From: Enchytraeus crypticus
Lineage: Eukaryota > Annelida > Clitellata > Enchytraeida > Enchytraeidae
Direction: 5' to 3'
DNA: 64,000 nt
Assembly: GCA_905160935.1 (NCBI GenBank)
Contig: CAJHZI010000532.1
Span: forward strand, 987,501-1,051,500
Of this stretch, positions 42,464 through 56,631 are shown one piece after another (the stretch's first letter is position 1; each line of letters opens with the position of its first letter). The position numbers were made by a program, and so were the translations under genes. The notes below the pieces were generated by a model, which saw only the letters and a program-made list of their open reading frames with translations, was not told where the DNA came from and made no database searches.

Positions 42464-45400
42464 ATACATATATATTATACCTGTAATATATAATTAAATA
42501 TATATAATATACTGCATATATAATTTTATTATGCGAGACTGAGAGAACAGAAAGATATTCTGTAGACCTGTTAGTAATGGCCAGACTTGGTGTCCAGATA
42601 GAAGACTGCTTAATAAAAGTTTGATATATCTCACCAGGTTTTGGTTCCCCCCAGCTAATAGAGTGTTCCTTCCACATCTGTAGGAAAACGAAAGGGAGTA
42701 ACAACCGATAGCTAATAATTTATAATTAAAAAACTAATCATTTAAATAATTTAACTTAAGAAGAACATGGCGTCATATCTTGCATTTTATGCGATTGACG
42801 TATCTATGCTGGATAGATGTTTACTTCATAGTTCCTCTAGTATATATCGATTATTTTACTTATTTTTATCTTTTATAAATTCTGTCTGACTCTATTTTAT
42901 GAGTAATTCAGCTCAGATATAATTACGTCGTATAATATCAATTTGCGGACAATTTAAGACTTTTGAAGAGAGATATAAATATATAAATTGTTTTATTTTG
43001 AATGCTGTTGAAATCGACCTTTGACCAATATCTTTATCTGTACCGAACATTGGATTATTCTCTCGTATTCTATCTACTACGTTACAAGTGTTACAATTTC
43101 GCAATTGTTACAAGCCTATTCAAGTTCATCGACGCTTCTTCGTCACGCTTGAGTAATCTAGATCACCTCTCGATAACTTCGCAACTTTTAATATGAAGCG
43201 TGTTAGATCGTTAGATAATCTAGATCATAACAGCGACGGCTCGGGTCTAAACTGTGGTAAACCATCCAAAAGGGGAAGCAGAAATTAGCGCTCCAACAAA
43301 TAACAAAATTCTTAGTCTGCAAGGAGCAATGCTCCAATGGGTTGCAATGCTTCTCCTGCTCAAAGACCGCTCATCTGAGCTGCTATGGAATTTCTAAAGT
43401 TAATGTGGACATAGCCCTTCAGATTGTTGGAATACCTTCAAATACTTTTAACGCCCACCTGTCTCCTGAAGAGAACAAACAACAGTACCTAAAACGTCAA
43501 GCAAAACGTAAGCGCGCTCAGAGAACTCGCATTGTGGAGCCTAATCAGCCAAGTATTCTCACTCTCTCCGAGTTTCCTCCTGTCATCTCCCATTGACAAA
43601 CTGTCAACACTAGTATTCTAAACCCTGCGGCAACAGCATTGACGGCTCCTAGACAAGCTATACTCAGTACTTTGAACATCCAACCCAACCGCACAACTAA
43701 CGTAGGGTACCCTACTCATAACTTCGTAATTGCGAGTTCAGTGAACCCTTCACATTCTGCATCTACATCTTCGCTTCACGTCCAAAACTGACTTGATAGA
43801 AATCACTCTACGGAAATCACTAGCAGAATGGAACATATGAGTAGTCCTATCTACTCTCGTCGACACGTGATCCATTACGTAATACAACTCTTATATCTAT
43901 GATGAATACTACTATAATAAATACTTTAGAGGCAACCTGCGGATCTTTTGAATTTCGAAGATTCTTGGCAAGCTGACAAATGTTAAAGGCCTCACCTTCT
44001 GACGATAGGCCTACTAATAATCGACGAGGGACACCAGTTGAACTAATGGTACTCAAAGATAAAATGCCTGCTCTCAAACATTCAGAGTATTAATAATAAG
44101 ATCTCTGAATTAAACTTATTCAGGTCCGAATTTAATATTGACATTGCTTGCTTCTGCGAAACCTGGTTAAACGAATCAACTCTGGACAGCACGATTGTAG
44201 GTAATGATTTCTGTGTATTTAGGAGTGACCGGTCCAATAGGAAGGGTGGAGAAGTGGCAATCATCGGTAGGATAAAATCAAACTTTAAGCGTGTAGAGCT
44301 GCCTAGTCGTTATAAAAATCTTGAGATAGTGGTCACTGATGTATTATGTGGCTGTTCTAGTGATGTTATTCGCCTTGTAGTAGTATACTATCCGCCTGAT
44401 AAGGTTAATGACAAGGCTATGTGTGAACTTTTATTATCTGCTTTTATGTTTATTAACAATACCATGTTATCAGTATGTATTGTAGGAGATTTCAACCTTC
44501 CCCATATGGATTGGAAAAATCATTTCTCCCCTAACATCCAAACGTATATTGAATTTTTAAGCTTCTTTTCCTATAACTCCTTTGAACAACTAGTTGACTT
44601 CCCGACACGCGTAAATAATACGATGTATTTAATTTTCTCTGACAACCCAAATACTGTCAAAGATATAAAATCCACTACTCCCATTGGCTCGAGTGATCAA
44701 CAATCATTCAACAGTCCTTTTCAACATTGTTCCAGATATGATCCCTAACACCTATCCTTCTGTAGATTCCTTTACAACTACTATCAACAAAAACGTCACC
44801 TTTAACTCTTTTAAATACAAATGTGACCGAGCAGATTGGGATCGTGTAAAGAGATCTATATCTGAAGTAGACTGGTTCAACTTATTTTATGATTGCTCTT
44901 CTATTGACTAATGTTGGACTTCATTTAGTTCCATTCTGAATCAACTGCTCAATTCCTATATTCCAAGAAAACATTTCCGCACACCCAAACGCTCTAATAG
45001 GTTAGGAGATAAAAAAATCTAATCGGAAGATCTTTGCTAATCCCATTAAGAAGCTGTTAAATAAAAAATTAAAAGCCTGGAAATCGTTCAAAAATAATCG
45101 ATCAAATATTAGTAAATGTTACTTTAAAAAAAGTTTCAAATTATTTAAAGAAGTAAATCTTCACACAAGACGTGGAATTTAAAAAAAGCTAATAAGTAGT
45201 GGGTGTAGTAACAAATCTTTCTCTTACCAAAAGTAGAAGACGATGATCAAAAATAATATCCCCCCTCTAAAACCATATAGCATAGACGGAGCCCTGGTTT
45301 ACAGTGATTTTGATAAAGCTTCCACTTTAAATAACTATTTTAGTTCAGTCTACACTATAGATAATGATGTTATTCCTCCCTTCGAACTACCAGAAGAAGC

Positions 45401-48177
45401 ATCGCCCTCTCATTCCCTAGAACAAATACTCTTTTCAGAAGTCACAGTGTCTGAAACATAAATAAGCTAAAAATAAGGGCTCTCCTGGCTATGACGGTAT
45501 TTCTCCTACTGTTATAAAAAAAACTAAATTGTGTCATATCTAAACCGCTTTCGCTCTTATTCCATGCATTTTGGCAAAATCCCATCTGATTGGAAATACT
45601 CCATTGCAATACCCATAATTAAGAAAGGAGACAAAACTGATCCCAAAAACTATCGCCCAATATCTCTAACTTCCATTGCATGCAGAGTCATGAAAAGAAT
45701 AATCAAGGACCGATTACTTGCTTTTTTAACCAATAATAATTGATTACACGCAAAACAATATGGTTTTCTCTCTAAACGATCCACCGACTGTCAATTACTA
45801 CGTTATTTTAATGAATTATCAGAGAACATGAGTAAGTGCCTTCAAATTGATTCCGTGTATCTAAATTTTTCTAAAGCTTTTGACAGCATTGTTCACTCCA
45901 AATTATTGTTTAAACTTCAAAAATATGGCATTGGCGGTAATCTTATTATATGGCTATGGTTTTTCCTATCGGATCGATTTCAAACAGTTAAACTAAATAA
46001 TACCTACTCCAATTGGGCTTCTGTTCGCAGTGGTGTTCCCCAGGGAAGTGTATTAGGTCCTATTCTTTTTATTATTTATATCGATGATTTGTATGCCTGC
46101 AGTTCGAGCTTAAGAAACCTCTACCTTTATGCTGACGATACAAAATTATTTTCTTGTATAAATTCTATCACTGATTGTGAATTACTTCAAGAGGCTCTGG
46201 ATGCGATACACCAATGGGTTAATATGTGGCAATTGGATCTCGCTAAAAACAAAAACCGAGTAATTTCTAAAGGAAATTACCGTATAAAAAGTCTATACGG
46301 CTAAATTTCAATTACCAACTTGATTCCACCTCGTTGCGTAAAGTTGAAGAGATTACGGATCTTGGGGTGATTATTTCGCAGGATCTCTCATTTTCCACAC
46401 ATATAGAACACATGTGTAATAGAGCAAGGAAAAGCTTCCATTATTCTTAATTGTTTAAAATCAAAAGATAAGAAATTACTCTTTAGAGCGTTTACAGTCT
46501 TTGTCAGGCCCACACTGGAGTATTGTTCAAACCTCTGGTCACCTTATCGTAAATATGATATTGATTTAATCGAATCTGTCCTAAGAAGGTTTACCAAGCG
46601 ATTAAACGGCTTGAGCGACCTGCAGTTTTCCTTTAGACTAAAAGCTCTTGATGCAGATTCATTAGAGTTACGTAGACTAAAGTCTGACTTATGTACATAC
46701 TATAAAATTATGAATTATCTGATTGATCTGCCTTGGGATGAGTTTTTTCTATTAAACAAGGAATCACACATAATAATGGTGCTACCTTAAACTTAAAAAC
46801 CACTATGTATAATGCTAAGCGTTACCATTTTAGAAATAGATGTGTAAAATTTTGGAACTATTTACCGTCTAGCATTGTCATGGCTTCTTCATTAAATACT
46901 TTTAAGAAAGGACTATGCAAATCGGATCTATGTAAATTTCTAAAATCTATACAATAAATTGGATACATAGCTTTAGAGCAAATATTTTTTCGATGACAGA
47001 TGCTCCTTTCTAACTGGTATATTTTGTAACAATTATGTTTTTAAACGTTCCTATTGCAGGAGATATCTTTAACTTTATGTTTGATTTTAGTCGCTGCTTT
47101 TATACTTTACTTTTATCAGTTGTACAACCGGTACATGTTAGTGCCGTCACGGCCCTTATTACCGATCACACATATGGTTGAACTTTCTTTATGCATGCAC
47201 ATATGTTTTGTCAGAGTTGTCTATGATGTCATGAATAAATTAAATTAAATTAAATTTTGTAACTTCCCCTTTCACCCATAGTCCTCACATACATTCCATG
47301 TGCCCACATTTATACTTTTGAGGCGCATTGAATATCCTCTTGGTATATCTGTGAGGCACCCAAGGTGCCGACGGGCCGTGAGATTCTTATCACCCCTTCC
47401 CATTTAATGGGTGCACGGGACTGGGGGCGTTCATTTGTTTTGTGATACACCAATTCATACCATAACAATGCCAATTATATATTCTTAATACCAATTGATA
47501 GGGGTTATTATTACTTACTTGTTACTTGGGGTTATACTTTTGACGAGGTGGGCACCTAAGCTCATTTTACCTGGAGAGAAATTTTATTAAATACCAATTA
47601 AGCTACAAATTTTATGAAAATCTAAAATAAAATGTATAATTAGAATCAACAAGAATAAATGATTATAATGATGATGATGGTGATAGTGGTGGTAGTGGTG
47701 GTGGTTGTGCTGCAGCTGATAATGATGATTATGATGATGATGATGTTTATGATGTTGATGATGATTATAGAATGATTTGAAGCAAAGCAACTTGCCGTAG
47801 AAATTGAAACCTGTAAGTGAAGAACTTCCGAAATTTCATCCTATATGACACAAAAATACATGTAATTCTCATTAATTATTATAATAAAATAAATAACTTC
47901 ATACATACAGGGTCTGCTTTATGTACATGTACTTTACTTATTTATATTGTTTTAATAATTGACAACAATTTTGCAATGACGAAGTGGTCTAAAATACGAA
48001 TTATTCAGTTATTTCAAGTTTGCGATTTCAAAATGTACGTTTAGTCGCGTTAGGTTATCTTAAAAATAAATTAGAATATAGATAAAGTGAGAACTAGGCT
48101 ATACTCACTCTCTCTTTATCTATATTTCTCTATCTCTGCCTCTCTCTCTCTCTCTCTCTCTCGTCACTGCCTCATGG

Positions 48178-48218
<41 letters not shown>

Positions 48219-51200
48219 TAATAATAAAAATAATAATAATATATTCGCTAGAGGCGCTCGAGGTGGTTAGTTTGTTTACGCACACCTGTGTTTTTCTTTA
48301 GCACTTTTTATCGTTTTTCTTAACTTCTGCTAATTTTTTATGTTGTCTTTTGGCATACTGCTTTTATAAATATTCCTGTACGCGCAGGCCCTTTTATTTC
48401 TATTCTTTTGTGCGCATTCGGTGTAATTTACCTTTTATTAAATCTGCATTATGCTTTAGTTTTCACCTGCATTGGACTATTGGACTGCAGCTATTTGCAG
48501 TAGCGATCCAGTTGTAATTCTTTTATCTCTCGCTTGCTATGCCGTGTTTGCCACATGCCTGCCAGACAGACTTGGCCACTGTCTCAGACTGTCAGCAAGA
48601 AAAATGGCATCTGTTCGACGTCAGCTTCATTCGGGATACGGAAAGGTCCGTCTTCATGGCCCTTTGGATAATCGTTGCCCGGGTTCCAACCAACTTCCCT
48701 AGCAGATCTCCGCACAGGCGGCAGCTTCGCAACCAGGGCCTGCAGTTTCTGATATTAGGAATAGGGTCAGCCAGACCTTCGTGTTTAGCAGCCTTGATTG
48801 ATGCCTTCCGTAAGATCGAAAGCGATCCCTCAGTTTTATCATACTGGTCAGATTTGTTGCTTTTCGCATCTTCGGTTTTGCAAGTCCCTGCTCGCACAGG
48901 TAAAAGGCTTAATCTAAGCTTCTTAATTAAGAAAAGGTTGAAGGGCCTATGTACTGGTGCTCCCACTGAGCCGATCGTAGATACATTGTAGAATTAAAGG
49001 AGCTCATCGTTCTCATGAATCCCATGCCTCAGCAGTCAGGTCCAAAATGGAAGATAGAAATGTGTCGGCAGCTGTAGCCTACGCATCCTCTGTTCAGACG
49101 AAAGCCCAGCGCAATGCAGATTAAACACTTTCTATATCCTGAAAGCCAAGCACCCACCCGCAGCTAGTAGCAGTATAATGGCACACCTTTCAATGGAGAC
49201 TACGTCCATTCAAGTCTCAGAGCAGGATGTTGTCAAAGCTGTACGTAGCTTTCCAGCAGGCTCAGCAGGTGGTCCTGATGGCCTTCGCCCTCAGCATCTT
49301 CTGGAGCTTGTGACTTGTAGAGAGTCGGCTGGGACATTTTTGACCGCTTTGACTTCTTTCGTGAATCTCCTGCTTAGAGGTGATTGGTCCCCTGAGGTCC
49401 AACCGGTGCTGTTTGATGGTAAACTCTTTGCACTCAATAAGAAATCTGGCGGCATTCGCCCCATTGCAGTGGATTACACTTGGCGTCGTTTAGCCGCTAA
49501 ATGCGCAAATCGCTATGCAGTGTCTGCTCTCAGCGATTATTTGAGCCCAATTAAACTTGGAGCTGGTATTCTAGGTGGCTGTGAGGCAGCTGTTCACGCT
49601 ACTCGCCGTTTCGCTGAGTCAATGCCAGCTGATCACTTCGTGGTAAACCTAGACTTCTGTAATGCTTTTAATTGCTTGAGTAGATCACGAATGCTCAGCG
49701 AAATTCATCACAGGATACCAGAGCTGTATTGTTTCTGCCATCTAGCTTACTCAAGCCCTTCGTGGTTAAAGTTCGGAGACTGGTGTATTGAGTAACAGGA
49801 AGGAGTCCAACAAGGGGATCCCTTAGGGCCCATGCTGTTTTGTTTGACTATTCACCCTCTCCTTACTTCTCTCCCTAGCGCTCTCACGGTGGGATACTAG
49901 ATGACATTACTCTAGGTGGTTGCGAGTCGTCGATTGCAACTGATGTACACACTATCATCGACAGAGGCCAAAAATTTGGGCTTCAGTTGAATCGTTCCAA
50001 GTGCGAAGTCATATCATCATTTTGCAAATCTCCGGGCAACTCAGTTTTGTCATCCTTTGTGCCAATGGGCCTCTCCCATAGCACTCTACTCGGCGCGCCA
50101 CTCTCTGGAGAAGAAGCTACTACCACCGCGTTATCAAGTCGCTTGGAGGATTTCAAACATACAGCATCGCGCTTGAAGTCGCTAGCCGCTCATGATGCTT
50201 TGACAATCCTTCGCTTTTCATTAAGTGCAACTAAACTTATGCACATTCTGCGCTCTAGTCCGAGCTTCTCTAATCCGCGGCTTTTAGACTACGACGAGGC
50301 TCTTAGGCAATGCTTGTGCGACGTTATCAACGCAGATTTGTCTGATTTGCAGTGGCATCAAGCCAGTCTACCGGTGAGCATGGATGGTCTTGGAATTCGT
50401 CTTGTTTCCTATATCGCGCCTTCTGCCTTCTTGGCATCAGCGATGGGAATGAGGCAGTTGCAAGACGTAATCTTTCATAAGTGCTCCCTTTCTGCCGATA
50501 GATCCATTGACGTTGCGTTGTCAGTTTGGTCTAAAAGCCTCACCTCCAGTGCTCAACTTTCTACCTCAGTCAGTAACCAGAAATCATGGGACCGTCCTAT
50601 AGTGGATCGGATTTATAACAGTCTGTTAGAATCCCAGTCCAATGTAGTAGACAGAGCACGACTCCTAGCTGTATCAACCAAAAGAAGCGTGAAGCCAGCA
50701 GCGACTGGCTTCACGCTCTCCCTCTTGCTTCTTGTGTGGGCTTTTTTTAGACAACGAGGCGATTCGAGTAGCCATTAGTTTCCGCTGAGGGGCGAAAACT
50801 TGCGAGCCTCACATGTGCCCCTGCGGTCATGAAGTCGACGCTTTAGGTCTCCACGGCCTCTCCTGCAATCGAAGCTCGGGTAGAATGTCTCGCTATCACA
50901 ATTTAATTGACTTAATATGGCGAGCACTTTCAAGAGCAGGCATCCCTTCCTCTAAGGAACCAAGTGGGTTGTCCAGATCAGACGGCAAGTGTCCGGACGG
51001 CATGACTTTAGTGCCCTGATGCAACGGTAAATATGCCGTATGGGACGTCACGGTCAATGACACTATGGCAAACTCCTACCTGAATACGACTTCAGTCACA
51101 GCCGGTGGAGCTGCTCTTCATGCCGCCTCTTGGAAGTTGGATAAATACCGTGATCTGTCCTTTGGATATGAAGTTGTTCCGGTGGCCTTTGAAACCATGG

Positions 51201-53384
51201 GCCGGTGAATCCCGAAGGAGTTGACTTTATTAATGGCATAGGCAGACTTATTGCAGAGCAAACCGGCGATAAGCGAGAGACATATTCTTTGGCAAAAGCT
51301 TTCCATGAATTTGCACGAATTTAATGCAGTCTGCTTCAATAATTCTTTTAAGCTGATTTATGACCTCGAGTAGCCGGGCGCCGATTCAGCACGTATTGCT
51401 TAAATCGTTTTTATCAAACCCCAGGTTCTTTACACCGGGGTAATGAAAAATAAATTAATAATAACAATAATATTAATAATAAAAAGATACTAATATTATA
51501 TAATAGAAATAGTATAATAATTATCATTATTTATGAAAAATTTAGACAGAAGATTTAGCCAAAATTATAAATAAAGCCGCATGCTATAGCTATCGATAAG
51601 TCTAATGCTAATTCCTCTGCAACTGCCTCAACATCAATACATGCATGTAGTATTAATATATAGATGAATACATATTGTGTTAAATACGTTTCATTAATAT
51701 TATTATTATCATTATCATATCAGGATCGACAGACAACTCGTGCTAGAGAATTCTGAACGCGTTGCAAACGCATGACAGAAGAAGAAGGTAAACCATAGAG
51801 CAATGAATTGCAATAGTCAAGTTTAGAATGAACTATTGAATTAGCAAGAATGATGGATGCATTTTTATCAAGAGATGACCGTATCTGTCAGATTTGACGG
51901 ATCTGGAAGATAGATGAACTACAGACAGATGAGATATGAGATTTAAAGTCAAGATTTTCATCAAATATAACACCAAGGTTTTTAGCCTTTAGTATGTCAT
52001 TTATATGCAATTTTTTCAATTAATTTTATCCTCAAAACTTTGGCAAGTGGCTGAGCGGGGGCAGCAAAGCCCCGTGGCTTCTTGGAAAGTTTTTCGGCAG
52101 ATCAGCAGGGTGCAGAGTTCAATTTTAGTGCTACGCCATCACTGACATGCTACCCAGCAAGAAACTAAAGCTGAACTTAGCCTTAGCTATTAGAACACAA
52201 ATTTACAGATTCAAGTACATATGTACATGAAGTTAGCAAATAAAAATCAACAAAACGCAGGCGTTCATCATAAAAATAACTTATAAGCTCAGAGTGTTAA
52301 TTAATAACAACAACATCGAAAACAACAACAATAACCGCAACAGCTACAACAACAGCAATAACATCAACATCATCAATAACCGCAACAACAGCAACAGCAG
52401 CAACAACAACGGCGACAACAACAACAACAGCAGCAGCAGCTGCTTTAGTAGCAGCAACAGTAGTAGTAAGCAGTAGCATTATACCTATTGTTTCTCTTAT
52501 GCCGTGTCCTTTCCTAGCGCTTTGATGTTGTCTGCAATCGAGTCACATTGGCGAATGCGGCCTCCCAGAGTAAAGAACAATTATTTGAAACATTTGATTT
52601 TATCTTTATTATTGTTGTTATTGTTGCTATCGTCGTTATTGTGGTGGTTGTCGTTGCTGTTGTCGCTGCTGTGATTGTTGTTGTTGTTTTTTGTAGTTTT
52701 TATTGTTGTTGCTATTATTATAAGGCTATTAATGTTTATTGTTATTATTGTTATCTATCGAACACTTACATGTATCCTACAAACCCGCTCAGACACTACG
52801 TTCAGATTTACTTACAAGATCTCGTATGGCTCTTAGATCTATGTTGAGGGTAATATATACTTCATCGCCAACCCCATCAACCACTCTTCTATCGCCAGTA
52901 TTACTCGCATGCAGTATCATATCCAACACTCTGCTCTCTCTGTTCCAAAACTCTTAAAAAATGCAAAACATTAAACTAAATATACGCTAATATAGTTTTA
53001 AACGTTATTAAAAGACTGTTATGCGACACAATAGGTGATAGTCGGTATTAAAGATGAACTAGCCATAGTTACCCGCAACATGGGCTAAACTAACGACATC
53101 TATCTGCCTTCTCTTATTATAGCTAGACAAAGTAAGTAATGTAATGCACTATAATGCAGTTGTGAAGAAGTTAAAGCTAAACAAATGTGATTGTTTGAAA
53201 CATTAAGATGTTGATCAGTAAAATAAGAATGAAGCATTGCAAGGGTTAGGAATTAAGCGAAAAGGAAAGTGAGACAAAGTTTCTGGTGAAAACCTTGACA
53301 TGAGTTGAAAGACAGGCATGGTGAGCCCTTATCATAAGACATTACTCTCTTGAGTAATGAATTCTTGGGAGAGACAAACAGACA

Positions 53385-53427
<43 letters not shown>

Positions 53428-56400
53428 GGACAGAACGATATATACTACAACTTGTACCTATGCTTTTAAACAAGTTATTGAACACTATAGAAGAAATGGT
53501 AGTCATGTCTTTGTAAGCGTTATTGACTTTTCTAAAGCTTTTGATTCAGTTAATTTCTGGTTGCTTTCAGTGAGTTATTGGACAGTAAACCCTCAGCTGA
53601 ATGCTTTTTAGTAACGCGTGAGCTTGCGTTTAGGTACAGCTACCAAAGCTCTATTATTAAATGGCAATCTGCAATTTCTAGTAGTTTTCAGATTTCTAAT
53701 GGCGTGCGGCAGGGGGGGGATATTGTCTCCTTTTCTGTTCTGCTTTCATATTCGTAGAGTGTTACTCAAAGTTATACAGTCTGGTATAGGCTGTTATTTT
53801 TCATGAACAGATTCATTAACGTCTTAGCGTATGCAGATGATATGGTTTTGTTAGCTCCCTCTTGGCGTGCTCTGCAACACTTATTGTATGTGCTAGAGTT
53901 TGCCACTAGGGAAATCAACATGATGTGCAACACAAAAAAACTGTTTGTATGATATTTAATCCGCTTATCATATGTAAATCTATCTGTGCTAACTTTCCGA
54001 ATTTTGTTCCTGAAGGCCATGAGCTTTCATTTGTATTCAGCTTTAGGTATCTCGGTCATATCATACAGAATGATCTTCATGATGATTTGGACATTAATCG
54101 TAAGATAAGGAATTTATTCTATCATACTAATGCTCTTAAAAGAAAATTTGGCTTATGTTCAATTTCTGTTATATTGAAATTATTTAGAAGTTATTGTTCT
54201 TGCTTCTATGATTTAGCCTTGTGGAAGGTTTTTAAATTAGCTGCTCTTAGTCGTATGAAGTCCTGCTATATAAAATGCGTTAAATCATTTTTTAACATCC
54301 CAAAATATAGTAGTGTCACTGAAATGTTTTTATCTTCTGGGATACCGGTATTTGACACAGTGTTCTGTAACTCTCGGTTTAGTTTGTTAAAACGCGTCAA
54401 AGAGTCTCATACAGCTCCTATTTCCTCCATGTCAAGGTTCTGTCTAAGCTAATCACTATTATTATTTTTATCTTTTTTATCTTTTCATATTGGACTACGT
54501 AATTCTGTCTTTTTCTCTTGTTTCTGTCATTGTATCGTGCAAGGTCTTAGGGAGTGTTGTCTGAAATAAACGAGTGATGATGATGATGATGATAGAAAAA
54601 AGAGAAAAATTCGTACCTGAGCTTTTACGTGTATAAGACTATATTAGGATTGACCTTTTAAAAATCCCTAACACGATGCGATCATTTTGTCATGAGCAAA
54701 CAGAGTTAAATTCTCGTAGAGATTGCAGCCAAAATTAGTCCAAATTTAGTTTCCTAACTAGTCGATGTATAATTTTTATTGTATTTTTAGCATAGACCAT
54801 TTTATGGTCGGCAACCCCTGTAGAATAAAAAGTTACAAAATTCAAACAATTGATACGGATGCCCTCACAAATTTAGCAATTTGCATAGTTGTAACGTAAG
54901 TTGTTTCAATGAACTTTTCTGACATTTTTTTTCATGCATTCAAATTGCGAAATTTAAAATTTTTCGTTCACCCTAATACATACAACTTTATTTCACCAAA
55001 ACGTATGGCAGCATAACTACAATACATGCTCAATATAAAGTACACTATACAAAGTGGCATCATGTTTCGCGAAAAGGGCAAATAGACTAATGCTGTTGAG
55101 ACTTTCAATGAGGAGTACAGATGATAAATTGTCTTCTATAATACTAGGAGAGCCGATGAATAGGTTTGATAAAGAGGCTGATTTCTACAAATTCTTATTG
55201 TCGTAATAACTGAACATTTTACCTATATTATATTATGTGTACGTAAAATATCCTTCTCCATTCAATCTATAAGAGTTCATAATGTAACTTATTATGTAAC
55301 GTAGGAAGTTTTATATATATATATATAGATTCTATATCCGCGACAAAGTCACACAAATAAGAAAATATTTTCTGAAAGATTAGTTTGTTTAACTGCTGGT
55401 AATATATTGCTGTTTGTGTCATTTATTATTCATTAAATGTTAATTGTCAGTCAAAATAAGCATTTCTTAATTAATACATCCTTGATAATCTGTAAATGAA
55501 CTATTAACCTTTTCAGTAGTAATGTACTAGTATGAACTAGGGTGGCTTTGAACTTTAGTCCCCAAAGTGCTTTAGTGCGCCACGCGCTGACCTAGGTAAT
55601 CCGCCCACATACATGCTTTCCCGTACCAATTAGCCTGAAGTATCAGTGGATGTATGCGTCATGTGAGGTCTTAAGTGGATGTTACTAATTAGCCCAAGGA
55701 ATCATTGGAGCGATTGTCCTCACTCAGCAGCTCATGTGACCACTTAAGCAGACACCAGATGTTACTAATTAACAAGAAATATCACTTAGTATAACTCTAC
55801 ATTGTCCTAAAATTGGCCTGTAGCTATTGCACACAATAAAAGACACACCCTCATAATTTTAAACTTGGTAAATACACATCCTCAAAATTCTCTAGTTGAT
55901 AAATTCAAGTCTTCATAATTTTAAACATGTTAAAAACGTATCCTCTTAATTTGAAACCTGATTTAAACACACCCTCGTAAGTTTAAACTTGACTGAAACA
56001 CGCCTACATAATTATAATCTTGATAAAAAAACAACACATCTACATAATTCTCCAGTTGATAAATTCACGTCTTCATAATTTTAAACGTTTTAAAAATGTG
56101 TCCTCTTAATTTGAAACTTGATAAAAACACGTCATCATACCTTTGTAATTGATATAAACAAGTCCACATAATTATTTTAGTTTGTTTAAACACACCCTAA
56201 CATGATCCCCCACATGATCCTAAGTGGTGCTATTATTTCTGTAGTTATAACCGCATAGGTGTGAAAAATATATTTGATTTAATAGCTGTTTCCTTCTCCC
56301 TATCAGCCTAATGGCAGGTCTACGACACCTACATTTTCAATCCTAACCCTTCTTTCTGCTCAAAGCATATATCTTGCGCATCCTATTAGGTGTATTTACT

Positions 56401-56582
56401 GTCCTTTACATGCATGCATTCTTAAATATATCTTTCTAAGTATATAATGCCAGACATTTAGCACCAAAATCTTAAATATGCAACCCTCGTTTCTTCTCAA
56501 TCTATGAATTTTTCACATCCTAGCCTACTAGAGTATTTTTCTCACTTGACATGCGCAGTTTCTTAAATTTCTCTATTTCCTC

Positions 56583-56631
<49 letters not shown>

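Noticed and set aside
42678-42704. Upstream extension MLLPFVFLQ of the receptor exon, resembling ..FVFLQ of nicotinic receptors
   Set aside because: It is the translated polypyrimidine tract and acceptor; the exon length of 110 bp and phase 0 favour splicing at 42677.
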